From Streptomyces sp. NBC_01275 (lineage in GTDB: Bacteria > Actinomycetota > Actinomycetes > Streptomycetales > Streptomycetaceae), in the NCBI RefSeq assembly GCF_026340655.1, contig NZ_JAPEOZ010000001.1, positions 1,116,001-1,180,000 of the forward strand: DNA of 64,000 nucleotides. The letters are read 5' to 3'. The notes under the pieces were generated by a model. It was not told the DNA's origin. It saw nothing but the letters and a program-made list of their open reading frames with translations, and ran no database searches. Position numbers and translations under genes: made by a program. Each line of letters opens with the position of its first letter. Within the stretch, counting starts at the first letter, position 1. Shown here in pieces: positions 42,032 through 51,600 of the stretch.

Positions 42032-45000
42032 TCAGGCGCAGTTGCCGCTCGACGGGTCGCAGATCGATGATCCCCCACCCTGCTCGACGAACGGGTCGAC
42101 CGTGGAGTCACTCACTCCGAGGGGGTCGACGACGTCCTTGAACATCTCCCAGGCGCCTCGGCCCCAGCCGTACTCCCTGACGTAGGTGGGAGCCTGGGCC
42201 ACCTGGAGGAGGCCGCCGGCGATGCCGAGGGTGCGGGAGAAGCCGCGCAGGCGGGTGGGCGCGCCGACGGCCTTCGGGGTCTTGTACGGCACCGGCTCGA
42301 ACGCCTGCCCCGTGAGGTCCTTGACGGCGGGCGTCTTCACCACGCTGGAGAAGCCCTTCTTGATGGCGCCCTTCATTCCCGGGTCACTGTTGACCATCTT
42401 GTTGATGTTTCCCGTGACGTCTCGGGAGTTCAGCGCGTCCCACAGTTCCTTGGCCTCGGCCTTGGCGACGGCCAGGTCCGAGTCGGACAGCAGGTTCTGC
42501 GTGTTCTTCCCCGTTTCCCGGGCCTTTCGGTCCTTTTCCAGAACGTCCGACAGGCCCGCCATCGTCTCCCATCCGTTCTGCATGTGCAGTTCCTTCTTGC
42601 CGGGGAGCCGCTTCCCGTTGTTGAACTCGTAGATGATCGCCGTCGCTATCTTGCCGTCGCCCATGACCTGCTTCGCGACCGGCTTGGCATAGATCTGCGC
42701 CAGCGCCCCCGACAGGCCCTTGTTGCTGACCGCCGGCACCTGCGCCCTGGGCCGCGTGAGGCCCGGGTTCTTGTTGGGAATCTTGCTGAGGAGCTTGCCG
42801 ATGGCCTTCTGCAGCGCCTTGAAGATGCTCGGGAAGCCGAAGAACTTGCCGTCCGGGTCGGCGTACACCAGCGGGTTGTTGTTGCCGTAGGTGTAGCCGT
42901 GCATCTGCTGCGGGTCGGACAGGTTCATCACCGGGTCGACGGAGAGGAACCGGCCGGTCCCCGGGTCGTACTCGCGGGCGCCCAGGTGGGTGAGACCGGT
43001 GTCCTTGGTGTCGTCGATGCCGCCGACGAAGCCTCGCGTGCTCGGCCAGGCGGCCGGAGCGGCGCCGCGGGCGCCGCCGAACGGGAGGACCCGGCGCTGG
43101 GTGAGGGCCAGGTCCGTCGCGGCGACGGCCAGCAGGCCGGTGCCGTGGTGGTCGGCGAGGGTGAAGGAGAAGGTGCCGTCGTCGGCGCGGATCGCCTGGT
43201 TGCCGCTGCCGAGGTCCATGTAGCGGGTCGCCTTGGCCTTGGCCGCGCCCTTGTCCAGGGTGACGTCGGTGTGGCCGAGGTGCAGGGTGGTGCGGGCGCC
43301 GGTGCGGGAGATCAGCCGGTTGCCGTTGGCGTCGTACAGGTACTCGGTGACGTTGTCCGGCTTGCCGTCGACGGGCTCGGTGACCTTGGCGAGGAGCCCT
43401 TCGGCGTCCCAGTCCAGGTGCTGCTTGCCGCGGTCGGTGGTGTTGCCTATGAGGTCGTACTTGTAGTCGGTCTTGGTCGTCCCGGCCGGCGCCTGGGTGG
43501 TGACCGAGGTCAGCGTGTGGGCCTTGGCCGTCCCCGGGGCGGGGTACTCGTAGGAGCGCTTGACGTCCTTGGTCGCGTCGCCTCCGGTGTGGTGCTGGGT
43601 GTCGGTCAGCCGGTTGCCGGCCTTGTCATAGGTGTACGACTGCCAGTACGGGGCCGGGCCGCCGAGCTTGGCGGCGGACGGAGCGGCGGCACAGGTCTGG
43701 TCGCCCTGCGCCCACGCCTCGGTCAGCCGGCGCAGGTAGTCGTAGGTGAAGCACTGGTTGTCGGTGCCGGTGCGGGAGACGTCGTTCAGGGAGAGGACGT
43801 TGCCGGCCTCGTCGTAGCGGAAGGTGACGTTCTGGTCGACTCCGGTCTGCTCCTCGCGGTCCACGCGGGTGGTCGCCAGGCGCTGGGTGCCGTACTCGTA
43901 GGTGTTGGTGACCTGCGTCTTCTTGCCGCCGCTGGTCAGCCCGAGGGTGTACACCAGCGGTTTGCCGGTCTTGCTGTAGGTGGCCGAGGAGGTCATGCCC
44001 TGGCCGAAGACGGAGATCGGCCGCAGGGTCTGGTCCTCGTAGGTGTAGCTGACCGAGCCGCCCGGCAGGGAGCCGGCCGCGGAGTAGCTGAGCGAGGCGA
44101 CCAGGCCGGAGGGCTTGTAGGCGGTGCCGGACTGGTAGGTGCCGGCGAGCGCGCCCTCGGCGGCCGGGATCACGGTCGCCGTCTTGGTGGCCCGGTACAG
44201 CTTGTCGTAGGCGGTGACCGAGGTGGTGTACGCGGCGTCGCCGACGTAACGGGTGGACTCGGCGAGCTGGCCCTGGGCGCCGGCCACCGTGTCGTAGGTC
44301 CACTTGACCCGCAGCTTGCCCGTGGCGGATCCCTCGCGCAGCTCGGTCTTGCGGCCCAGTCCGTCGTAGGCGTTGAAGAGGGTGCCGTTCGCGTCGGTGC
44401 TGGAGATCACCTGGTTGCGGTCGTCGTACTTGGTGTCGGTGCGCCCCTTGTCGGGGTCGGTGATGGAGAGCTGGTTGCCGCGCTGGTCGTAGGTGTGGCT
44501 CCAGCTGTTGCCGGCCGGGTCGGTGACCTTCAGCAGCTCGCCCGACGGGGTGTGGTCGTACAGGGTCGAGTCGTAGGCCGACTCGGGCGCCCGTGCCTGG
44601 TGCTGGCGCAGTTCGGTGACGTTGCCGCGGGCGTCGGTGAGGGTGGTGACGGTGGTGGCCCCGACCGGCGGGATCACGGTGGTGCGGTCGCCGGCGAAGA
44701 TCGTCTTCGTGATGCCGAGGACGGTGCCTCCGTCGCCGTTCCCCGCGATCTGCTTCTCCTCGACCGCGCGGCCCAGACCGTCGAACGTGGTGCGGGTCTG
44801 GCTCTCCACGGACAGCGCGTCGGCGGGCTTGAACAGCTCGGTGACGGGACTGCCGGTGCTGTAGTACGGGGCGAACGTCTTGGCGGTCAGACCCCGTTCG
44901 TCGTAGAAGACGTCGGAGATGATCCGGCCGCCGTCCGGGCCCGGGGCCTGGGACTGCCGCTCCCGCAGGAAGCCGTCGTAGAGCTTGTACGACGTGATCT

Positions 45001-48000
45001 GGCCGCCCTCGTTGTTGAGCAGCTTGGTCGCGACGGCGACGGGCTTGCCCTCGGTGACCGTGTAGGCGAACTCGTACGTCGGCACGCCGCTCGTGGCGCG
45101 GTCGGCGAGCCAGACCTTGGTGGAGCGGCCGAGCGCGTCGTAGGCGTAGTTGCTGACGTTGCCGTTGGTGTCGGTCTGCTTCAGGAGCAGTCCGCGCAGC
45201 GGGTCGAGGTCCTTGACGGTGGTCTGGGCGGTGGCGGCGTCGGCCGGGTTCGCCGGCGGGGTGGTGGTCTTGGTCTGCGTGGGCAGTCCGGTGGGCGGGA
45301 CGAAGGCCGTCGTGGTGGTACGGCCGTCGGTGCGCGCGGTGCGCACGGGCGCGGCGTCGCCGGTGACGGTGAAGTCGGCCGTCAGGTCGGTGATCGCCAG
45401 CTCGCGTCCGTAGTCGTCGTAGGTGGCGCCGGCCTCCAGGTAGGTCGCCTTGGTGCCGTTGTGGCTCTTGAGGGGCGCGGTGGCCGTGGCGTCGCCCTTG
45501 GTCGGCGCCGCGCCGTAGGCGCCGCCGTCGTAGGCGGTGCGGATGTCGTCGATGACGTCCTTGCTCCGGTCGACGGTGGCGTCGCAGGCCTTGGCGACGG
45601 TCTCCACCCGGGACGGCAGGAGCAGGATGTTCTTGTCGGTGTTGGTGGCGTACGTGGTGCGGACGCACTGGTTGTCGGCCGCCGTGGCGGTGTCGCCGCG
45701 GTCGTCGACCTGGGTGACCCGGCCGGCGACGGTGTCATGGGTGACGGAGCTGGAGGTGGTGCGCCACTTGACGCCCGCGCCGTCGTCCAGGGAGGTCCAG
45801 GCCTGGCTGTCGGAGACGCCGGTGAAGTCGGCGGTGACGGTGCCCCAGTCACGGGTCTTCTTGGCCGTCTCGTGGTGCCAGGGCCGGTTGACCGTCTTGG
45901 CGAGAGCCTTGCCGCCGGGCTGGTCGAAGACGACGGACTTGTACTCCAGGCCCGCGGCGGACGCGTGGTCGGTGATCGGGTCGCCCTCACCGGAGTCGAG
46001 GGAGACGGTCACGGACTTGGCGCCGCCCGTGGTGTCCTTGCGGTCGCCGTCCATGCCGCGCAGGAAGTAGTGCTCCTCCTGCGACTTCATGGCAGCCGCG
46101 CCGCCCTGGCCGCCGTTCTTCACCCGGACGTGACCGTAGCCGCGCCACTGCGACCAGGTCTTGTACTTCTCCTTGGTGAGGCCGTCGTCGTCGTCGAAGT
46201 GCCAGGCGGCCCCGTCGAGGTACTCGTAGGCGGTCACCTGGTCCGGGGCGCCGCCGGTGCGGTCGGTCGCGACGACGGAGGTGACGACGTACTTGTTGAA
46301 CCACTCGCGGTCGGGGGCGTCGGTGCTGTCGCCGCCGATGTACTGCGGGAAGCAGCGCGTGGTGTTGGTCTGCGGGGTCGGCAGGGCGTCCGCGTCACAG
46401 ACGGGCGCGGAGTAGGTGGCGTCGATCTGGCCGCCCGACTCGTCCGCCACGGTGGACAGTCGTGCCTTGATGAAGGGGGCGTACCCGTCGCCGATCCTGT
46501 CCAGCCGGTTGGCCAGCTGGGTGTAGGCGAAGGTGGTCTTCGGCAGGGTGATCGGCGTCGTGCCGGTGTGGCCGGTGTGCTGCACGCTGTCGAGGAGCAG
46601 CTGGTAGTCGGTGTCGGCCATGCCCCAGCGGTGGCCGAGCTTCCAGGAGTCGACCTTGCCGTAGGTTCCGTCGGACTTCAGGAGCTGGGTGGTGACTCCG
46701 GCCAGCCGCTTGCGCGTCCAGAAGGAGGGCGAGAGGCGGCCGTCGTCGCACTTGGCGTCGGCCTTGCAGTTGAGGTCCCACGGTGTGTCGTACCAGTAGG
46801 ACGCCTTGGCGTCGATGGTGTCCACGGCGCAGGTGACGCCGTCCTGGGGCAGGCACCGCTCGGCGTTGTCGAAGACGACCTGGGCCGACGGCTTGTCGGC
46901 GAACATCCGGGTGGAGCGCAGCCCGTAGTCGATGCGCTCGAGGTAGCCGCCGCGGGTGTACGGGGTGTCGTCGTCGGCCTTGAGGTTGCGGCCGTAGGAG
47001 TTGGCCTCCTTGACGTAGTGGTAGCCCATCGCGTTGCCGTGGGTGTCCACGACGTAGTCGAGGTTCCACCGCCAGGCCTGCTGGCACCAGGATCCGGCGA
47101 AGTCGGAGGCGTGGCAGGGCTCGCCCGCGTTGTTGCCGTAGACCGGCACGGTCCAGGTGGAGTCGGTGGTCTCCTTGCCGCTCGTCCAGCCGGGCAGCCT
47201 CTGGTAGCCGAAGTAGTAGGCGGTGCCGTCGGGGGTGGTCAGCCGCCAGTACTCGCCGTCGTCGTCGCCGTTGCCGCGGGCGGTGTCGGCCAGCCGGACG
47301 ATGCGGGTGCCGTCGTCCTGCTTGAACCTGAACTCGTCCTTGCCGGCCGGGACGAGCTCGCCGCCCTTGCCGTTGAAGGAGACGTAGGCGTTGTCGTAGG
47401 ACCAGCACAGGTCGCCCGGCTTGGCGCCGTCGGCGTGCTTCTCGCCGTCGTCGGCGCAGGGCTTGTAGCGGCGCTCGATGAAGCCGGGCGACAGGTCGAA
47501 GCCGTCGCCCACCCAGGAGCCCTGGTTGTTGGTGCCTCCGGTGCGGCCGTCGATCGAGGCCGAGGAGTAGTCCAGGCCCACGTCCGGCGTGAGGTCGCCG
47601 GGCACGTCGGGCACGGGCATGTCGTACGACCAGGTGAAGTCACCGGTGTTGAGGTTGGTGGTCCAGGTCGCCGACGGGGAGAGGGAGGTGGCCTTGAAGT
47701 CGCCCTTCTCGCCGCCGGTCTCGGCGGCCGCGGCCAGGACGGTCAGCCCGCCGGCGCGCAGGCTCACCGTGTTCGCGGTGAGGGTCCGCCGGTCGGTGTC
47801 GTTGCGGGCGGCGACCGGGGTGGCCTTGCGGCACGCCTCCTTGGCGGGGGTGGTCAGGGCACAGGCGGGCAGCTGCACGAGGTGCAGCCGGGAGGCGTAA
47901 CCGCCGCCGTAGGCCTGCGCGAAGTCCGCGTAGTCGACGGTGACGGCGACCTTGCCGGCGGCGGTCGGCGCGGTGCCGGACCGGGTGACGCCCTGCGGAC

Positions 48001-48526
48001 CGGCCTTGGCGCTGTCCTTGGCGCTGTCCTTGGCGCTGGCCTTGGCGCTGGCCTTGGCCTCCAGGGTGAACAACAGGCCGTCGATTCCGGCGCGTTCGGC
48101 CTGAGCGCGGCCTCGTACGGCGGCCTCGACCGTCCCCTGGGCGGCTTGCTGCGCCTGCTTCGCCGGGGCGATCGTCAGAGGCAGTGCACCGGCCCGCTGG
48201 GCGGCGGGGGCCTTCTTCGTCGTGCGTTCGGGCAGTTCGACGGTGGCCGTGCCGGCCTTGGGCCAGGAGCTCCTGGGCGCCTTGCCCGGCGTCTTGGGAC
48301 CGTCGGTGAGGGTGCGGGGCTTGACCTTGACGCCGTCGGCGCCGGGGACCGCCTTGTCGGCCTTGGGCACACCGGGCAGGGGGTGGCCGCCGGCGGCCGC
48401 GGCGGGAGAGGCGGCGGCCTGGATCAGTCCGCCGAGCATCAGGGCCGACACGACCAGGGACACCGGTCGGTGCAGGGCTGTGGGAGAGAAACGTGGAGGT
48501 TTGCGTCTCATGCGTATGCCGTCCAT
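42032..48526 (-). CDS. Secreted RHS/YD-repeat protein with variable C-terminal tip
   Basis: This encodes a 2164-residue exported protein. The signal peptide is at the start (MRRKPPRFSPTALHRPVSLV... ending ASPAAAA; ATG 48526 or 48511). The N-terminal region includes the opening block SYDMPVPDVPGDLTPDVGLDYSS shared by Streptomyces RHS proteins. A long run of YD repeats (for example YDQRGNQLSITDPDKGRTDTKYDDRNQ) follows in the second half. The RHS-core signature comes near the end (HLGAREYDPGTGRFLSVDPVMN ... YANNNPL-type YTYGNNNPLVYADPDGK). After DPDG come 271 residues with no recognised domain (42035-42847), the position of the toxin in polymorphic toxins. YD-repeat shells enclose such toxins. 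It lies after a LamG gene. Confidence 0.9.
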   Translation of the reverse strand: MDGIRMRRKPPRFSPTALHRPVSLVVSALMLGGLIQAAASPAAAAGGHPLPGVPKADKAVPGADGVKVKPRTLTDGPKTPGKAPRSSWPKAGTATVELPERTTKKAPAAQRAGALPLTIAPAKQAQQAAQGTVEAAVRGRAQAERAGIDGLLFTLEAKASAKASAKDSAKDSAKAGPQGVTRSGTAPTAAGKVAVTVDYADFAQAYGGGYASRLHLVQLPACALTTPAKEACRKATPVAARNDTDRRTLTANTVSLRAGGLTVLAAAAETGGEKGDFKATSLSPSATWTTNLNTGDFTWSYDMPVPDVPGDLTPDVGLDYSSASIDGRTGGTNNQGSWVGDGFDLSPGFIERRYKPCADDGEKHADGAKPGDLCWSYDNAYVSFNGKGGELVPAGKDEFRFKQDDGTRIVRLADTARGNGDDDGEYWRLTTPDGTAYYFGYQRLPGWTSGKETTDSTWTVPVYGNNAGEPCHASDFAGSWCQQAWRWNLDYVVDTHGNAMGYHYVKEANSYGRNLKADDDTPYTRGGYLERIDYGLRSTRMFADKPSAQVVFDNAERCLPQDGVTCAVDTIDAKASYWYDTPWDLNCKADAKCDDGRLSPSFWTRKRLAGVTTQLLKSDGTYGKVDSWKLGHRWGMADTDYQLLLDSVQHTGHTGTTPITLPKTTFAYTQLANRLDRIGDGYAPFIKARLSTVADESGGQIDATYSAPVCDADALPTPQTNTTRCFPQYIGGDSTDAPDREWFNKYVVTSVVATDRTGGAPDQVTAYEYLDGAAWHFDDDDGLTKEKYKTWSQWRGYGHVRVKNGGQGGAAAMKSQEEHYFLRGMDGDRKDTTGGAKSVTVSLDSGEGDPITDHASAAGLEYKSVVFDQPGGKALAKTVNRPWHHETAKKTRDWGTVTADFTGVSDSQAWTSLDDGAGVKWRTTSSSVTHDTVAGRVTQVDDRGDTATAADNQCVRTTYATNTDKNILLLPSRVETVAKACDATVDRSKDVIDDIRTAYDGGAYGAAPTKGDATATAPLKSHNGTKATYLEAGATYDDYGRELAITDLTADFTVTGDAAPVRTARTDGRTTTTAFVPPTGLPTQTKTTTPPANPADAATAQTTVKDLDPLRGLLLKQTDTNGNVSNYAYDALGRSTKVWLADRATSGVPTYEFAYTVTEGKPVAVATKLLNNEGGQITSYKLYDGFLRERQSQAPGPDGGRIISDVFYDERGLTAKTFAPYYSTGSPVTELFKPADALSVESQTRTTFDGLGRAVEEKQIAGNGDGGTVLGITKTIFAGDRTTVIPPVGATTVTTLTDARGNVTELRQHQARAPESAYDSTLYDHTPSGELLKVTDPAGNSWSHTYDQRGNQLSITDPDKGRTDTKYDDRNQVISSTDANGTLFNAYDGLGRKTELREGSATGKLRVKWTYDTVAGAQGQLAESTRYVGDAAYTTSVTAYDKLYRATKTATVIPAAEGALAGTYQSGTAYKPSGLVASLSYSAAGSLPGGSVSYTYEDQTLRPISVFGQGMTSSATYSKTGKPLVYTLGLTSGGKKTQVTNTYEYGTQRLATTRVDREEQTGVDQNVTFRYDEAGNVLSLNDVSRTGTDNQCFTYDYLRRLTEAWAQGDQTCAAAPSAAKLGGPAPYWQSYTYDKAGNRLTDTQHHTGGDATKDVKRSYEYPAPGTAKAHTLTSVTTQAPAGTTKTDYKYDLIGNTTDRGKQHLDWDAEGLLAKVTEPVDGKPDNVTEYLYDANGNRLISRTGARTTLHLGHTDVTLDKGAAKAKATRYMDLGSGNQAIRADDGTFSFTLADHHGTGLLAVAATDLALTQRRVLPFGGARGAAPAAWPSTRGFVGGIDDTKDTGLTHLGAREYDPGTGRFLSVDPVMNLSDPQQMHGYTYGNNNPLVYADPDGKFFGFPSIFKALQKAIGKLLSKIPNKNPGLTRPRAQVPAVSNKGLSGALAQIYAKPVAKQVMGDGKIATAIIYEFNNGKRLPGKKELHMQNGWETMAGLSDVLEKDRKARETGKNTQNLLSDSDLAVAKAEAKELWDALNSRDVTGNINKMVNSDPGMKGAIKKGFSSVVKTPAVKDLTGQAFEPVPYKTPKAVGAPTRLRGFSRTLGIAGGLLQVAQAPTYVREYGWGRGAWEMFKDVVDPLGVSDSTVDPFVEQGGGSSICDPSSGNCA

Positions 48527-48616
48527 CGCTGCGTGGCGCCGGTCCCGCGTACGGCGGGGCGGCGGCGCCGCTGTTGAAAGGGCAGAGTGCGCCAAAGGGC
48601 GGAGTGAGCTGGGAGA

Positions 48617-48655
48617 ACGGGCGGTGCGCTCGGGTCGTCCCGGCGCACCGCCCGT
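48617..48655 (-). terminator. Long hairpin between the LamG and RHS genes
   Basis: A 13-bp perfect stem (ACGGGCGGTGCGC / GCGCACCGCCCGT) continues, past a one-base bulge, into CGGG-TCGT-CCCG. It lies 8 bases after the LamG gene stop and 90 bases before the RHS start. It should stop or attenuate transcription, making RHS a separate or downstream-reduced unit. Confidence 0.75.
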
Positions 48656-48663
48656 AGGAGGCG

Positions 48664-51600
48664 TCAGCTGCCGGCCGGCACCTGGGTGGGCACGTCGAAC
48701 CAGGAGCCGGAGAGTTCGCCGACCTGGCTGTCGTCGAGCGCGCCCTGGAAGAACCAGACGTCGTCGATCACGCCGGGGAAGTACTCGGCGCCTGTGGCGC
48801 CGACCTTCGTCCGTCCGACCTGGAGCGACTTGCCGGCCTTGACGGTCAGCACGTTCTCGCCCCAGGCGATCAGGTCCTCGCAGGAGGTGTCGTCCGCCGT
48901 ACCGTCACCGTCGGCGTCCTCGCACGCGGCCTCCTGGAGCACGCCGTTGACGTACAGGCGGGCCTGCTTGGCGAAGCCGTCGTAGACCAGGGCCAGATGG
49001 TTCCAGTCGGTCACGCCGGTGAACTCGGTGTTGGCCAGGCGGGCCGTCGTGGCGTCCGTGGCGTCCTTGTTCGGCAGCCCGATCTCCCAACTGCCCAGTC
49101 CCTCAGGGTCGTTCGCGTCCGGGGCGAAGCGCACCGCGAAGGGACTCTGACTGGTCCCCTCCGCGCTGACCACCGCCGCGTTCTGCGTGGGGGTCGAGGC
49201 GGCCTGGGCCCAGGCGGTGACGGTGAAGCTGGCGCTCGTGTCGACGGGGACCGCCGGGGCGCTCGCGTAGCCGGCCTTGCCGTCCAGCTCCAGGCCGCCC
49301 TCCATGAACCCGGTGCCGATCTTCGCGCCGCCCGCCAGGGACAGGGCGGCCGTACGGCCGGCGTCGTCCGGCGAGGCGGAGCCGGTGACGGCGTCCAGCT
49401 TCCAGCGGGCGTTGAGCAGCGCGCGCTGCTTGAACAGCTGCTGCACCTCGTCGGCCGACACCGGCCGGTCGAACAGCCGTACGTCGTCGATCTGGCCGGG
49501 GAAGAACGAGGTGGGCACGCCCTGGTACGCGCTGGCGCCGATCTGTATCGCGCCCCCGGCGTACCAGGTCGAGGGCAGGGCGGTGGTGCCGGCCAGCGTT
49601 CCGTTGACGTAGAGCGAGAGCGTGTCGGCCACGGTGTCCTGCACGCCGACCAGATGCGTCCACTCACCGCCGTAGGCCGTGGCGCCCTCGGGTTGCAGGG
49701 CCCGCACCACCGTGGAGTCGGCGGTGTCGGCGCTGTGCTGGTTGAACACCCAGCGGTCGTAGGAGCTGGAGTAGTACAGCTCCGGCCCGGTCACCACGCT
49801 GCCGATCTGCGAGGCGACGGTCGCCGCGTGCGTCGGCTTGGTCTTCGCCAGTTTCACCCACGCCGAGACGGCGAAGCTGTACGTGGTGTTGACCTGCGGG
49901 TTGCCGGTGGTGGCGTAGTCGTCAGTGCCGTCCAGGGTCAGCGCGTTGCCGTCCGCCCCGGCCGCGCCCGTCGTGGCCCCGCCCTTGAGGACCGCGGGGC
50001 TCACGTCCGCCCGGCCGCTCAGTTCGGCCGCGTCGGCGGGGTCGTCCAGGTGGAAGACCATGCGCGCCGGACGCCCGCCGCTCGTGTTCGAGCTGTAGAG
50101 GCTCGACACCTCCCCCGCCGTCAGGGGCTTCTCGAAGGTCTTCACCTCGTCGATGGCACCGGGGAAGAACGACGCCGGAGTGCCGCCCGGGGTGCTCGCG
50201 CCGATCAGCAGGCTGCGTCGGCCGTTCCACGGGGTGCTGTAGGCCGTGCTGCCGGCCAGCGCGCCGTTGACGTACAGCTTCAGCAGCTTCTCACCGGCGG
50301 AGTAGATGCCCACCAGATGGGTCCACTCGTCGACCTTGACCCCGCCCGCGGCGGCCTGCATGGCCCGCACGGGGGTGGCGGAAGCGGTGTCGGAGCTGTA
50401 CTGGTTGAACACCCAGCGGTCGTAGCCCTTGGAGTAGTACAGCTCGAAGCCCGGCTGGTTGTTGCCCCGCTGGGAGGCCACGATCGCCGCCTCCGACGGC
50501 ATCGCGGACAGCTTCACCCAGGCGGAGACGGAGAAGCTGACGTCGGTGTTCACGGTGGCCAGGTCGGTGCTGGCGTAGTCGTCCACGCCATCGAACTGCA
50601 CCGCCTTGCCGAACCTGCCCTCCACGTTCGGCGTCGGGCCGCCGTGCAGGGCCGCGGTCTCCTCGGGCGCGCTGCCCGCCACTTGGGTGGCGCCGGCCGC
50701 CTCGTCCATCGACCAGTCGGCGCGCTCCAGCTGACCCGACTTGACCCGGAACTGGTAGGTGCGGATCTCGGAGCCGTTGCCGGCCGCGTCGAACGCCCTG
50801 GCGGTGACGAAGTTGAGGCCGGCCTTGGCCGGCAGCATCTGCGCGACCTTCGCCGCGCCCGCGGACGTGGTGATCGTGTTCTTCGAGGTGGGGTCGCCGT
50901 TGATGCCGAACCAGTACTTCGTCACGTCGGTGTCGGCGGCCTTCAGCTGGAACGAGCCGTACTGGCCGACCCCGTCGAACCACGGGTCGTCCGGGTTCTC
51001 CGGGTCCGAGGCCGGATATTCGGCGGACGTGACCGCGGGGGCCTTCGGGACCTTGGTGTCGTAGGTGAAGTAGCAGCCCGTCGGATCGCCCGCGCTGGAC
51101 CACGGGGAGTACTGCGCCCCGTCGTAGCTGCGCGCGTACCAGTTGATCTGCTTGCTCTCGGGCAGGGAGGAGGGCAGGGTGAGCGAGAAGCCCGAGCCGG
51201 ACTTCTTGGCGCCCGTCCGGGCGGGCTTCCAGCGGGCGATCGTTCCCTTGCCGTCGCCGGAGTCCCAGGCCGCCTCGATCTGCACGCCGACGCTGTCGCC
51301 GTCCGGGTCCGTGACGCCGTTGACGTAGATCTTGCCGAGGGTGCGCACACGCGGTGCGTCGGCCGGCTTCTTGCAGGTGCCGCCGTACTCCATGGTGAGC
51401 TGCGACATCTTGATCTGCGACGGCGGGCGGTTGTACTTCACCCGCAGATACGCCTTGTCGGAGAACCGCTTCCAGCCGTAGATGTCGGTCTCGCTCGCGG
51501 CCTGCATGCCGAACGTCATCGTCGACGACTTGGCGTTGGCCGCCGTCTGCACGGCCGACTTCACGTCGAACTCGGCGTCCTTGGCCGAGCAGCCCTCGTA

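Noticed and set aside
42584..48577. A 1997-codon open frame antisense to the RHS gene
   Set aside because: It is the GC-bias shadow of the RHS gene: low-complexity Gly/Val/Arg-rich product, no domain, while the opposite strand has a clear signal peptide and RHS core.
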